DNA of 64,000 bases from Hemileia vastatrix (GCA_030280995.1 JASXTE010000005.1:16160501-16224500); one strand, 5' to 3'; positions 12,285 to 23,778 are shown, numbered from the stretch's first letter. Notes: generated by a model not told the origin, from the letters alone. A program made the numbers and translations.

Positions 12285-12602
12285 TTTTTTATCAAAAATA
12301 CTTTACTGTCGTTACACTGCATATGGGCGACGAAGTTGTGATGAAACTTAACAAAATGCAAGAAAACCTTCTTTGAAATTTTCAAAATTTAAAATTCTTA
12401 AAATATGGGTGAAGATAGTGTTGGAAAATTTTAAAAATTTATTGGAAGAAGTGTTCACAGGGGAACCTTCTTAATTTAATATTGGCAAGTGTGGGGGTAA
12501 TTGATGGGCTGGCTGCTCTATACACAATTACCCCATAAGGTTCGTTTCCAAAATTTTCCCTGTTTCTAGTTGAATCCTGGCTTTGTCTTTTAATTATAGG
12601 AA

Positions 12603-14067
12603 GTCCACTAAGACTATAAACTGGAACAAATCAAGAGACACCGCTCTCAACGCCGGATTCAAGATTTATTTTATTTTATTTTGTTTTTGATTTTTTTATG
12701 TTAGATTTTGATTTCTTTTCTTTAATATATATTATGAATTATTGTAAAGGTGATGCTCACTGGTGGTCTCTAATCATTTTTATAAATTGGAGGGAGCCCA
12801 CCCAGTGATCATCATTATAAAATTATCTTCTAAAAACTTTCATTTATTTTCTTTTCTTTTAAATTTCTCAAATTGTGTAACCACATCAAGTTGCACTTGG
12901 ATGTGGGTATTATGTCGAGGGTACGGCTCATCAAATGGCCGGGGGGCATCTTTTAAAATTTTTATTTTGAAATTTTTTATTATTATTACTTTTTTTATTT
13001 TTCTTTTCACATTCGTTTATATTTCTTTAAAAATTAAATTTTAACTTTTATTTCAAAACTATCTTTTTTAAAATCTTTTATTTTAAATTTAAAAAAAAAA
13101 TTAAAATTAAAAATAATAAAAAAAAAAAATATTATTAAAGAAAAAAAAAAAAATTAAATTAAAAAATAAATAAAAATAAAATAAAAATAAAAAAATAAAA
13201 TAAAAATAAAATAAAATAATAAAAAAATAAAAAAATAAATTAATTAATTCAAAATTATTATTATATTTCTTAGTTTATTTTTCAGTCTTCATTCTTTTTA
13301 GTTTATTCATTTAGTTTAGACAGGAAACAGGGTCTAGGGGAACTCAATACCTATGGGATTTTACTTCAAGATAGCTGTTAGTCCTCCAAGACTTTAAACT
13401 GGCTACTGTTCAAGACGCTCTTTAAGGTTTTTTATACATATTTTGGATCTGTTAGTCCTCTAAGACTTTAAACTGGCTACTGTTCAAGATGTTCTTTAAG
13501 GTTTTTTTATATACAAATTTTGGAGCTGTTAGTCCTCCAAGACTTTAAACTGGCTAATTTTCAAGACTATCGTTAAAATTTTTTTTATTGGATTTGTTAG
13601 GTCCACCAAGACCTTAAACTGGGCTGTTATCAAGCTGTTGGGTCCACCATGACCTTATACTGGATTTCTTATCAATCAAATGTTTGGTCCACCATGACTT
13701 TAAACTGGTAGTTCATTCATTGTTTAGTCCACTATGACTTTAAACTGGAAAATTAATATCTGCAGGATAATTCAACATTCATTGGTCCACTATGACCTTA
13801 TACTGGATTACTTGTCGATCAAATGTTTGGTGCACTATGACATTAAACTGGATTATCAAATTTATTGAATCTTTGGTCAAGCCTAGGCCTTATTTAGGAA
13901 TTTATCAAGTTATTTATGCACCTAAACGATCTTTGGTCCACCAAGACCAAAAACTGGCAATCAATTATATGTTTGGTCCACAAAGACTTTAAATTGGAAT
14001 GTCAATCTTGTTTGGATAACTCAATTTAATCTTTTAATTTATCACTGTCCACTAAGACTCTAAACTG
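12603..14067 (+). repeat. Thirteen dispersed copies of a 22-bp motif in the Beta 3' region
   Basis: Copies start at 12603, 13381, 13455, 13532, 13601, 13642, 13687, 13727, 13785, 13830, 13936, 13976 and 14047. The core reads GTCCACYAWGACYTTAAACT plus GG. Spacing is 40-110 bp except for the isolated first copy. The first three in the cluster lie in longer near-identical blocks of about 75 bp. The region has no coding frame. It sits between pol and the antisense zinc-cluster gene. Confidence 0.8.
13041..13255. repeat. A/T low-complexity tract in Beta
   Basis: Almost only A and T, mainly AAAATAAAATAAAA on the plus strand. No gene. It separates the two parts of the repeat-rich 3' region. Confidence 0.8.
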
Positions 14068-14771
14068 CTTATTCAATCGTTTCTGGAATTGGGTGCTGAT
14101 AAGCTTTAGGAGGTTAAAATTTTAGGTGGTGATGATGCTAAGGAAAGCATAATGGTTAATTAGGTGAAATTTGGGGCGCTTTAACATGGTCTAAAGTTAA
14201 TATTATTATTGGAAGCCTGGCAAAAGTATTTTATGGGTTTGCTGTATAGCAAAGTTTGAAAATTGTGATGAAGTAATCAGAAGTTAGGATGGTAGTTGGA
14301 TTTTAGGGAATGATTTTTTTAGTGCCTCCGTGTTAGGCCATTTTTGGTGTGAAGCTTGGAGAACCTTATGGCGAGATTGGAATCATAGAATTCGGCTCAG
14401 TGGGGGGCCCTATGAGGTTGGAATCAGGAGTATTCGGCTCATAGGAAGATCCACTCTCTCAATGCTGTGACAAGAAGGAAGACTGGTATATGGGAGTCTG
14501 AAGGGAGTCAAACCTTGCTCTCAGTAGTGGAATCATCACAAGATTTATTATTTATTATTTTATGTTAAGCCAGAGAAGAAAGAAAACAACATTTATGTTG
14601 AAAGTTAAAGAAGACCAAGAAGAAACAAAATTTTATCAAGTTATACTGTTAGAAAAGATAATTTCTTTGAAATTGCTCAACATCATTATCAAAGCTTTGC
14701 ATTAAAATTCTTCTTTTAATGAGGTCTTCATGGTTATTAGCTGGAGTTTCTTTAAAATAGGCCAGCATTTT
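14068..14771. other. Non-coding part of Beta 3' region
   Basis: No intact gene. A short direct repeat, GGAATCA followed by ATTCGGCTCA, occurs at 14379-14399 and 14421-14441. On the minus strand from 14771 to 14649 the frame of the zinc-cluster gene continues past its TGA to a TAA, so the original protein may have been about 40 residues longer. Confidence 0.5.
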
Positions 14772-15340
14772 TCATTTCAACTCATTAGTAAAGTCAAGAA
14801 AAAGATAGTGATGAAAATTTGGATAATGATTGATATAGTCCGTCTTCACTCTACCAACATCATCAGTGTTGTTTATTTCGACAGCTAGAAGTTCAAATAT
14901 GTTATTAAGTCATAGGTTTAGTCAATTTTGATTAAAAGTTTTTTTAGTAAGATAAATAGGGTCTTACATTTAGAGCCAGGAAACATAGTCTCAGCAAAGT
15001 TGGTTGGGGGCACTGGTGTTATAGGATTAGGATCTTGTGAAGGAAAAATTAGGCCAGGTTCCGCTGATGAAGATTGAAATTTTGAAGCTGTTTTTGATCT
15101 TATTCGTTTTAAGAAGACAGGAATTTTTGATTGCTTTTTAGAAGTTGAGGGATCAGGGAGAGCTGCTGGCCCTAAATATACGTTTGTTTTAGAAGGAACT
15201 ATTGGCCGGTTACATTTGACTTTTTTCACATGGCATAAGTCGCAAGCTGTCCTGCCAGGAAGATTAGGGTTGGACATTAAACAAGTTACCTGGTATCGAG
15301 CGCAGAGTTCACATGGAGCAACAAGCTCTTTGAAAGACAT
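14772..15340 (-). CDS. Zn2Cys6 zinc-cluster protein carried antisense in Beta
   Basis: ATG at 15340-15338. Exon 1 runs to 14968; an 83-bp intron follows (14967-14885, GTAAG...TTCTAG); exon 2 ends at TGA 14774-14772, giving about 161 residues. The N-terminus has a perfect C-X2-C-X6-C-X12-C-X2-C-X6-C cluster (residues about 10-44), with basic KKVKCN at its end as in Gal4-type DNA-binding domains. Without the intron the frame would end after a Lys/Ile-rich tail encoded by intron sequence. The terminal TGA may be a mutated CGA, since the same frame stays open to 14649. It is convergent with pol and starts 123 bp inside the 3' LTR, so that LTR or the short gap could hold its promoter. Spacing of the cluster is identical to the Alpha ORF at 88-1014. 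Confidence 0.75.
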
Positions 15341-15453
15341 ATTGATGAAAATGAATTTTATAGTTAATTAAAGAAGATGGTGGTTGAAGGTTAAAGATGA
15401 ATATTGTGTTCGACCACTTATGCAAAGTTTTAAGAATGGGGACATTCTCAATT

Positions 15454-15463
15454 GGAGGGAGGA
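15454..15463 (+). other. Beta polypurine tract
   Basis: GGAGGGAGGA lies directly before the 3' LTR, where plus-strand DNA synthesis of LTR elements is primed. Confidence 0.85.
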
Positions 15464-16570
15464 TGTGGTAGCCTAAAGTTTAGTATGGCACCTAAGTACG
15501 TAAATGGAGTTATTACGGCGTGCAAGATTGGCGTTATTATTTTTTTATATATAAAAGGGATTTATTTAATTTATTTGAGTTTTAAATATGAAGAAATCAG
15601 TCAAGAGCGAACGCCTACACGAAATTAATTTATTTTACGGAGAAAACTTATTTTTACGGTCTGAAAAGTTTTTAAGTATCAAGTCAAGTCACTCAAGAAC
15701 CTTGGGAAATTTTTTCCAGAATTTTTACTATTTTTCTTAAATTTTTAAATGAATTTTAAAGATTTTATAGAAATATTTACGTATTCAGAAATTACTTATC
15801 TTTGATGAATTTTCACGGGGTAATTAGAGCTGCGCAGACTACGAAAATTAGTTTGGAATGTAAAGGGGAATCGGCTCTATCATGTGTAATTTTTCTAGAT
15901 TTTTTATTATAGTTTTAAAGGTTCTAATTAAGTCCGGAAGTCCGGACGGACTCCGTTTGGACTCCGTACGGGCTCCAGATTGACTCTGGGAGAGCTCTGG
16001 AGGGGAAAACTTAGGCACGTGACTAGGAATACTTAAGCGCCTCTCAAACTCGAAATTGAAGGGGGGGATACATCATACAGCTTAATCTTTAACCACCACG
16101 GTCTCATTTTTTATTACTCAACAAATTAAATAAATTTGTAATACCCTTATAACTTTATATTTTATATATAACATTTTAGAAATACTACTCAACAATTTAA
16201 ATCACACTTCATACAGGGTATCTTTAGAAAGGTCTTCACCACTGGGACTTGATTATTGCTGTCTCATAAAAATTCAAATTATTATAAAAACATAAAAGTC
16301 AATCTTTTCAGATCTTTCACTGGTACACCTTAATTGTTGTTATCAGTATTTCTTTCTCAACAGCCACAATCATTGAATCTCAATAAGCGTTAAATATTTT
16401 AGAGTTTCATTATTTTTTTATCAATCAGATCCAAGTAGACTGGTTAGCTTAGTGATTTAAAATTCCCATTTTGTTATTTTTATTGGAAGGACGGGGGTTT
16501 CAGCTAAATCCACACATCTCCTCCGGATTCTGCTTACAGCAAGGCGACTGTAAGAGTTTACCTTACCATA
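15464..16570 (+). repeat. Beta 3' LTR
   Basis: 1107 bp, same ends as the 5' LTR and about 98% identical by eye. It carries the TATA-like box and the 11-bp phased CTCCG array (15932-16000). CCGT follows at 16571. Confidence 0.95.
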
Positions 16571-16574
16571 CCGT

Positions 16575-16601
16575 AGGAGGAGTGCGTTGAACAGGTGCCA
16601 T
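16575..16601 (-). pseudogene. gag: First codons of Alpha gag, cut off by Beta
   Basis: ATG at 16601-16599 starts a frame of nine codons that runs to the Beta target site and continues in the same frame at 6764 after Beta and one copy of CCGT are removed. The next residues are basic and Thr/Arg-rich (GATTRARARGRP). This is the true start of the gag protein. Confidence 0.82.
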
Positions 16602-16657
16602 TTAAAATTTTAAAAACACCTAAAAGGACGTAGTAGTGCAAAGAATGAGAACTACGG

Positions 16658-16671
16658 AGAATTAAATTATA
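16658..16671 (-). other. Alpha primer-binding site, self-complementary to the LTR
   Basis: On the minus strand TATAATTTAATTCT starts one base after the LTR end. It is the exact reverse complement of AGAATTAAATTATA inside the LTR (17011-16998), which lies about 30 bases after a TATA box, where the RNA should start. No TGG is present, so a tRNA 3' end is not the likely primer. This is the arrangement of self-priming elements such as Tf1 and sushi. Confidence 0.7.
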
Positions 16672-16672
16672 C

Positions 16673-17445
16673 TGTCACCGGATGACCTACGCACAAGGTT
16701 GAGGATGTTCCTGAAAGTGAGATGAGGGATTTAGAAACTTCTTCGAAGCACAGAGGAATGATTCGAGGAAATGGTTCTAAGATCACTCGAAGTAAGAGCT
16801 ACAGGTTTGAGGTTTGTTTGAGAAGAATTATAAACTAGTTTCAAAGGTAATTGGAATTCTTAAGATCTCACGAAGGGTTGGAAACTCAATAATCAAAGAT
16901 TTAGGATTTAGAAATGAATATTGAGAAAATAAAAGAAAGATACAATAACAATGATTTTGACTTTAAAGATTTACCACTATTAATGTAAATACAATTTTAT
17001 AATTTAATTCTAAGGAATATCGAACCAAATACCCAACCCCTTTTATATCCTTTGTTCCTCCTCGCATTGACTTCCCTTCCATTGCACCATTCCGATTCCA
17101 TTGACCATTACTAACATACACTTAGACCCCCCTGGCTAAATACCCGTCCATGCTCAATTTACCCCTTTTTAATTAATTAACATAACTTTAATGAAAAACT
17201 ACTACTGTACTATTTCGTTGAACCTAGTGCTGTGCGTCGCTTATTTAAAAGGAATAAGGCACCCTATTGGGAAGTTGACTAATTTAGATTTAGATTTTAG
17301 GCTAGTGCAGTTGAATAGTAAGTACACAAAGGGGAATCGCAGTTGCTATGGAGAATTGCTTTCTGTGCTTCGAGTATAGATTTAGGACTCGATATTATTG
17401 ATTTAATGAGCTGCTTTTGCCTCGAGTGTCACGTGGCGCGTGACA
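16673..17445 (-). repeat. Alpha 5' LTR
   Basis: 773 bp. On the minus strand it starts TGTCACGCGCC and ends CCGGTGACA, with TG...CA ends and TGTCAC/GTGACA as terminal inverted repeat. It is followed by the primer site and, 72 bases on, by the gag ATG. Its partner is left of the window, so the ends rest on terminal repeats, primer site and the resumption of gamma-1 at 17446. Confidence 0.75.
17037..17050 (-). promoter_or_regulatory. TATA box of Alpha LTR
   Basis: The minus strand reads GGATATAAAAGGGG. A start 30-35 bases on would fall at about 17011, the first base of the sequence that matches the primer site. Confidence 0.6.
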
Positions 17446-17847
17446 AACACTCAGTGGGACTCCCTTCAGGCCCAACAACAGCAACAAGCACCTCAGGCAG
17501 GTCCTTCCAGGCCCCATCAATTCAACCCAACCCCTCCTCATCCCTACCAAGAAGGAAGAAAAGGAAAAGCAATCAACTCCAAATTTGGCCAAAGCCATGT
17601 TGAAGTCCTCCATTGAATCTCAAGCTCCTTTTCTTGTTACTTATTCAGTTCCTTCAGGTAAATCTAGATGGGGAGATGATACCTTGAGACCAGTAGATGC
17701 TGGCTCTAGTAGGAATATTACTCAATATTCTAATGTAACTACTCCTTTGGTATTAATTTCTACTTCAATGATTAAACCTGATATGGCCATTATAGATGAA
17801 ACAGTTGATCCTGAAGTTTATGAGAGTCTGGAAAATTACTATGTTTC

Positions 17848-18659
17848 TGTCAAGCGGTCCTTTTGTCTAGAAGATTTATTCGAAGGTCCTACAAGGATTC
17901 CAAGTGGTTTAATGGTCTTTCAAAAAGCAAGTACATATTTTCTTAATCTTTTTCTGATTATTTTACTCAAATTTTAAGAGGTTTCTTTAAATATTATTAT
18001 AATTTATATTGTTAGAATCACAGTATTGTAATCACTAATATTATAAAGAATAGTAATAGATTTGTTTTAACTAATGTGTTATAAAAATTGGTAAAGTAAA
18101 TAAGGAATGAATCAAAAGGACAAAAAGGAAAGGCATTTTATAGGCAAAATGTGAGAAAATAACACACGGAATTAACATCCCCTAGTACAAGAGTTTGAGA
18201 AGAAAAAACTTAAATAAAGAGAGTATGTGAAATAATAAGAGTAAGACTAAATAGTGCCTAAATAAAATTATTTATTTTATTTGAAATAAAACTCTGAACC
18301 CTTTGGTCTGTCACATTTTAGTGCAAGAACATTTGATTTAAAATATTGAATCAATAAAATCTAAATAAAGGAATTTGAAAAAGTATTTTTCTTTTTATAA
18401 TTTTATATTTTTTAATACTAATTTTTTTCCCATCTCATCTGTATTATTGAGCACGGTGTTTGGGAGTAAAAATATATATGGGACAGGTACTTATTTTTAT
18501 TAATTATCTACATTACTTAGTGTACTTAGCTAGTTAGTTGTAAGTAATAAATAAGTAGTTAATAAATAATTAATTATTAATAAGGATTTAAAAGGCGTGG
18601 CTTCAACTCAGTAAGATAATTAATTATTTTACTGGGTAAGTCTAGTAGCCTGGCTGACA
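17848..18659 (-). repeat. Solo gamma LTR in Gamma-1 gag
   Basis: 812 bp. On the minus strand it starts TGTCAGCCAGGC and ends GACCGCTTGACA. The 5-bp duplication GTTTC lies at 17843-17847 and 18660-18664. Removing the insert restores the gag reading seen in gamma-3 (codons for YVSL..RNT). Canonical TG...CA ends. It formed by recombination between two LTRs of a full insertion. Confidence 0.92.
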
Positions 18660-21600
18660 GTTTCCCTATTGAGAAATACTCCAGATGTAGCTACTATTAA
18701 AGATGAATATTTGAGAGATATTATTACAAAAAAAATCATATAATGAATAACCTTCAATTGAATCAAAAATATAATAGTTTGTTAGCTGAACAAGGTTACC
18801 AATCAGTGAGATTTGAATTTCAGAGGGTTTCTAATGATTTATATAATTACAAAGTAACTCATGAGAAGAAAGTTGCTTTGTGGCAAAATATGAAGAATGA
18901 TTTGTATGAGATACAAGACACTGTGTCTATCTGCTTACAGGAACTAGAGGGACATAAGCTAAACTTGAAAAGATTAACTGACCATTACTCAACTCTTAAA
19001 ATCAAGAATCAATTATCTTTTGCAACTATCAATGAGGCATTATCCAGTATTCCAAGAGTGAAAAAAAAACTAAAAAACATTGAAGAACAGATGAACTCAT
19101 TGTTAAATGATTAAAAGTATTATTCCACTTGTTTGAAAGAACCTGTTGCACAAGATACTCCAATTGTACCTGAGCCTTGTTCATCAAAAGTAAAATTAAT
19201 AATAGAAATGCCTGTAGATATTCCTAAGTTTCCATCAAAAATTGATGATGCACCTTTTTCATCTACAGAAGGGTTAAAAAATGATATTACCGCTCATTTA
19301 GAGAAATTACATCTTTTTCTTACACAGAAACAAGTTTGTAACAAGGAAATTACCTCATATCAAAAGAATTAGCCAAAAATTGACCAATACCCTACATTTG
19401 ATGGAGCTCTTCCTCTGATTGGCAGCAGTTTATTTGAATAATTGATAACCTTAAGAATTCTTAAAAACTTCCAGATGAAAGAATTGTGTCTAATTTGACT
19501 TCTTTATTTTCCAATTTTGCCTTGATGTGGTATGAATCTTTCATTTTAGATAAAAATGACTACTCCTGGGAGGATTGGAAAAAATTGATTAAAGCACAGT
19601 TTGGTGGTTCCAAGTTTAGGTTAGCCCAACAAAGGAAGTATGGGAAGCTAGATATAGCTCTTCTTCTACAGAAAAACCTATTTAGTTCCTGATAAAACTT
19701 GTAAAGATCTTGAGAGAAATGGACCCAAATATGGATTTTGAATTATGGAAGTACAGGATCCTCTATAAATTGCCTATGTCTTTGAGAGACTTAATATTTT
19801 CTAGGACTGAGTTCTCAAGAGAAGCTTTTTATTTTATCAATACTTGAATTGAGATCCTTTTAAATAAAAAGTATGATTCTAGAATGTTCATTCCTAGATC
19901 TTCATTGGAGAAAAAATCTAATTACCAGCAGAAACCTCCTGAAAAAGTTGGTAAAACTTCTGCCCCTGTTGCACCAAAAAAGTATGTAACAAAAACTTGC
20001 TTTAAACTCAGAAAGCCTTGGCATAAAGGCCATTTTTGTGACAAAAAATGAATCTTGTTGAAAAAACAGAGGAATATGCTGATGACACAATTGAAATGGA
20101 TGATACTTCAAGTGATTGTGCCAGCAATATTTCTTATAAATTTCACCATGAAATATTAATGCTGGAAGAAGATATTCATTATTTCATAACTATAGACATT
20201 TTGAATGATGATTTATCCACAGTAGAGGATTCTGAGATCATAATAAATCTTGAAGAAAGCTCAATAATTATTGCTTCTCTCAAGGCACAAGCCTTGATTA
20301 ATAGAAAAAAAATTGAGGTTGTTTTGGATTCTGGAGCTGGAGGAAGTGTAGTATCCAAAAAAGAACTTGCTCTAGTGGATCAGGATTATAAATCCATACT
20401 TATGCCTATAATTTCTGAAAATTGGAGAGGTTATGGCTCTGTTTTGTCCCCCATTGGTAAATACAAAGGGAAAGTATTTTTCAAATATAACCATGGATTT
20501 GTAAGAGCTATGTGTGACTTTGCAGTTATGAAAAATGATAACTTAAGTAGTTGGTTCTTTGTGGGAGATGACATTTTAACCAAATATGGAATTAAATTGA
20601 ATCTCTCAAACCAATGCTTCACCATGGGGTTGAATGGGAAGAGAAAATTTAAAATTTCTTACTCCAAAAAATTATTAACACCAGGATTGAACAAATGTCA
20701 TTCTGTGGGTCAATATAAAGGAAGATCTACAAAAGAAATGCCTGCACTTCTGTCTGAAATTGACACAGCTTCTTTTGGAGAACAACTTTCTGGTGAGGAA
20801 AAGGATTCCATCATTCAGTTGATAAAGTCTTTTCCTATGGCCTTTCCTCATGGTTCACATGAATTATGATTGGCAAAAGAAGAAATGAAGCTCTCATTAT
20901 CTTTCCCATTGACTGAAATACCACCTATTTTAATGAAGAAGCCTTATGCTGCTTCTAACACAAAGAGAAAAGATATTGAAGAAAATATATCAACCCTTTT
21001 AAAAATGAATATTTTTGAAAAGGTAGTTGAAACACCTAGAAATTGTGTTATCTCACCTGTGTTAGTTTCTAATGAGAAAGCCAAAGACATGTTATGTGTT
21101 GATTAAAGAGCATTTAATAATTATACTGTAGATGATATCTATCCTCTACCCAGAATTAGCTCTATACATGCTTCCTTACAAGGTGATATATATATCAGCT
21201 GTTTAGATGGTAATATAGGATATCACCAGGTACCTGTTAAGAAGAATTCCCAGAATTTTCTAATGATTTTTACTCATAAGGGTATTTATAAGTATGTTAG
21301 GATGCCATTTGTCCCTGAAAATGCCACTTCAGTTTTTCAAAAGGTTATGGATAACACATTCAATCAAGAAATATTTGAAGGATGGCTGATGGTTTACATT
21401 GATCATATCATCATATTCTTTAAAAAATTTGAGGACCATCTTAATCACCTGTGTAAAGTGTTACATACAATGGATGAGAGAAATATGACACTTGCTTTGA
21501 AAAAATGAAAATTTGATTTTTATTCATTGAAAGTGCTTGGTCATGTTGTCTCAGGTTTACAGATATGTGTTGAACAGAACAAAGTGGTAGACATACAACA

Positions 21601-21772
21601 GGTAAACGCTCCTACTACAGTGAGAGAGCTGCAAAGTTTTTTGGTAATGTGTGAATACTATAGACAATATATTAATAACTATCAGGTCATAGAACTACCA
21701 TTAACCCAGTTAACTAGGAAAGATGTTGCTTATTTCTGTAATAGTGAAAGAAAAAGTGCTTTTGACATTATC

Positions 21773-22008
21773 ACTACGCAATATAGGGGGTGGACTTGCT
21801 AGAAAGTCCCCAAACTGAACACAGAATGAACTCATACTGAACCCATACTGAACTCTACTTGAAAACCCACCTGAAAATTTTCTGTTGAGTAGTGTTCATC
21901 CCTGGTTGTATTGTTCCTTTGTCCATGGCTTCATGTGTGTTCAATCTATGGTGAATTTGAGTCCAAGGTTGCGGACTTGCTAACAAATCCAACCCCATAT
22001 TGTGCGGT
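21773..22008. mobile_element. 236-bp MITE with imperfect terminal inverted repeats
   Basis: It begins ACTACGCAATATAGGGGGTG and ends as the reverse complement of ACCGCACAATATGGGGTTGG; similarity runs about 36 bp inward, to AAGTCC. ATC flanks both sides (21770-21772 and 22009-22011). Gamma-3 and gamma-2 have continuous RNase H coding sequence here, so the empty site is known. No coding capacity. Class not certain; the 3-bp duplication fits PIF/Harbinger-like transposases. Confidence 0.8.
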
Positions 22009-23778
22009 ATCTGAAGCATTGTTTGATGTCAGCACCAATTCTTGCTTTTCCTGAATTTTAATAACCATTTGTCTAATAAACTGATACCAGCTTTACTGGT
22101 CTTGGTGCTGCTTTCCATCAAAAACAAGTTATGAACGATAAAGTATAAAAAGTAGTAATTTGTTATATTTCAAGAACCTTAAGAAATAGTGAATTAAAAT
22201 ATGGTGCCACTAACCTGGAGTGTTTACCAGTAGTGTGGGCTCTAGAGAAGCTACATTATTATCTGGATGACCAGAAATCTGAACTTGTCACTGACTGCAG
22301 TGCAGTGAAGTCCCTCTTGAACTAAAAGACACCTAACAGACACATGTTCAGATAGCAGTTGTCTGTTCAGGAATACAGAGGGAGGATTAAAATAATTCAT
22401 AGGGCTGGTATTTTTCACTAAAATGTGGATATGTTATCAAGTTTAAATTTTCCAAATGATGACTCAAATCCTGCATATGATCCTGAGGATGAAATTGTTC
22501 ATATTCATGGGATTTATATGGTTGATATGGAGGAAGAGCTATTACAGATTATTCTGGATTAATATGAAAAATACAATAACTTAAAAATGTTAAGTACTAT
22601 ATTAAATGATCCAAAGAATGCTTCAATACAAGCATTAATTAAAATACTCCCACTAAAAATACCAGACAGTCTTGGAAAAAGGTAAATTTTCAATTGATGA
22701 AGGCTACCTCTATTATAGAAGAAATTTGAGAAATGATAATGTTATTCATCATTCTATGAAAGAAATCATCTTTAAAATTTGTCATGATGACATATTGGCT
22801 GGACATTTTGATCTTGAAAAAACAATGATCAGAAATTAGAACACTGCTTGGTGGGTTATTATTTCTAAAGACACCAAAATATATGTTGAAACCTGTAATT
22901 CTTTCCAGAAATCAAAAAAATTAACTTTAAAAAGAGTTGGATTAATGCAAAAAATTGAAGCTCCTGATGCACCATGGTAGATAATATACATGGACTTTAT
23001 AACAGGATTGCTTACTGCTGTTAAAGACAGTTATAACTCTTGTTGGGTTATTGTGGACAGATTCAAAGAAATGTGTAAATTTATCCCTACCCACAAGGAT
23101 GTTTCCACTAAAGAATTAGCCTTCTTGTGGTTTTTTCATATTTTTAATACTTCTGGGTTCTAAAAAGACCATAATCTCTGATAGAAACCCTAAATTTACT
23201 TCTGAATTTTATATGTCTCTGATGGCTGTTTGTGGTTGTGATCTGAAGCTTTCTACTTCCCATAACCCCCAAACTGATGGATTAGCTGAAAGAATGATTC
23301 AGACTTTAGAGGACATGATAAGAAGGTATTGTGCCCTTGGCCTTGAGTACAAAGACAATGACAGGTTCACTCATGATTGGGTCATCTTTCTTCCTGTTTT
23401 GGAATTTGCTTATAATAGCACTGTTCATTCTGTTACTCAGAGAAAGCCTTTTGAGCTCTGGCTTGGATATGTTCCCAATACACCTGCTCAAATTCTCAAT
23501 AATAAAATACATAAATTGAATTTACATCCTGGTGTAAAATCTTTTCTTCAAATGCAACAACTTTGCAGAACTCATGCTCAAAAATTTATTGAAAAGTCAT
23601 TTGAATATGAGAAGAAGAGGTGGGACAAATCCCAAGAAGAATACACTTTTAAAAAGGGTAATGAAGTACTGATTTATACAGTCCACGTCAATTTACAAGG
23701 TAATAACAAATTAAAAGACCCATTTCTAGGTCCATTTGTTGTCAGAAGAATTGTTGGTGATAATTCAGTTGAAGTTTT

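Larger units (their letters stand above)
6765..16570 (+). mobile_element. Beta: complete Ty3/Gypsy LTR retrotransposon inserted in Alpha gag
   Basis: The element is 9806 bp, with LTRs at 6765-7870 and 15464-16570, flanked by CCGT on both sides. Between the LTRs are a primer site, a short gag piece, a broken pol without chromodomain, two arrays of short repeats, and a zinc-cluster ORF on the opposite strand, ending in a polypurine tract. The LTRs differ at roughly 17 positions by eye, about 98% identity, so insertion is fairly recent, yet pol has several stops and there is no protease. A solo LTR of the same family is at 37307-38464. Confidence 0.95.
1..17445 (-). mobile_element. Alpha: Ty3/Gypsy chromovirus, 3' LTR outside the window, interrupted by Beta
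   Basis: Read on the minus strand, this is a chromovirus: 5' LTR (17445-16673), primer site, gag, a -1 frameshift, protease, reverse transcriptase, RNase H, integrase and chromodomain, ending near 1958, followed by a spacer and an antisense zinc-cluster ORF. The 3' LTR is not found before base 1, so it lies left of the window. Beta (6765-16570) is inserted in the first codons of gag; the 4-bp duplication CCGT (6761-6764 and 16571-16574) joins the two halves in frame. On the right the 5' LTR abuts gag-region sequence of gamma-1 at 17446, so Alpha itself inserted into gamma-1. Seven in-frame TGA stops and one frameshift show this copy is dead. Confidence 0.88.
17446..23778 (+). pseudogene. Gamma-1 gag-pol remains up to the Gamma-2 insertion
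   Basis: The order matches gamma-2 and gamma-3: end of the coiled-coil ORF with stop TGA overlapping the next ATG (ATGTTGA at 17597-17603); a coiled-coil Gag segment (17597-17842 and 18665-19370); a capsid-like segment with FGGSKFRLAQQRKYG near 19600; a degenerate knuckle near 20000-20045; aspartic protease VVLDSGAGGS near 20313; reverse transcriptase around 20900-21500, where YIDH replaces YIDD (21395-21406); RNase H around 22090-22350; integrase 22690-23500 with a clear DGLAERMIQTLEDM block near 23277. At least a dozen stops and several frame changes, plus two insertions, make it non-functional. Confidence 0.85.

Noticed and set aside
12763..13044. A 93-codon frame in the Beta 3' region as an env-like gene
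   Set aside because: The hydrophobic end comes from a T-rich tract, there is no signal peptide or cysteine pattern, and it has no counterpart in the other elements.
17424..17452. Hairpin TGTCACG..CGTGACA taken first as a breakpoint that truncated Gamma-1
   Set aside because: It is the terminal part of the Alpha LTR, and Gamma-1 is interrupted by Alpha, not truncated.
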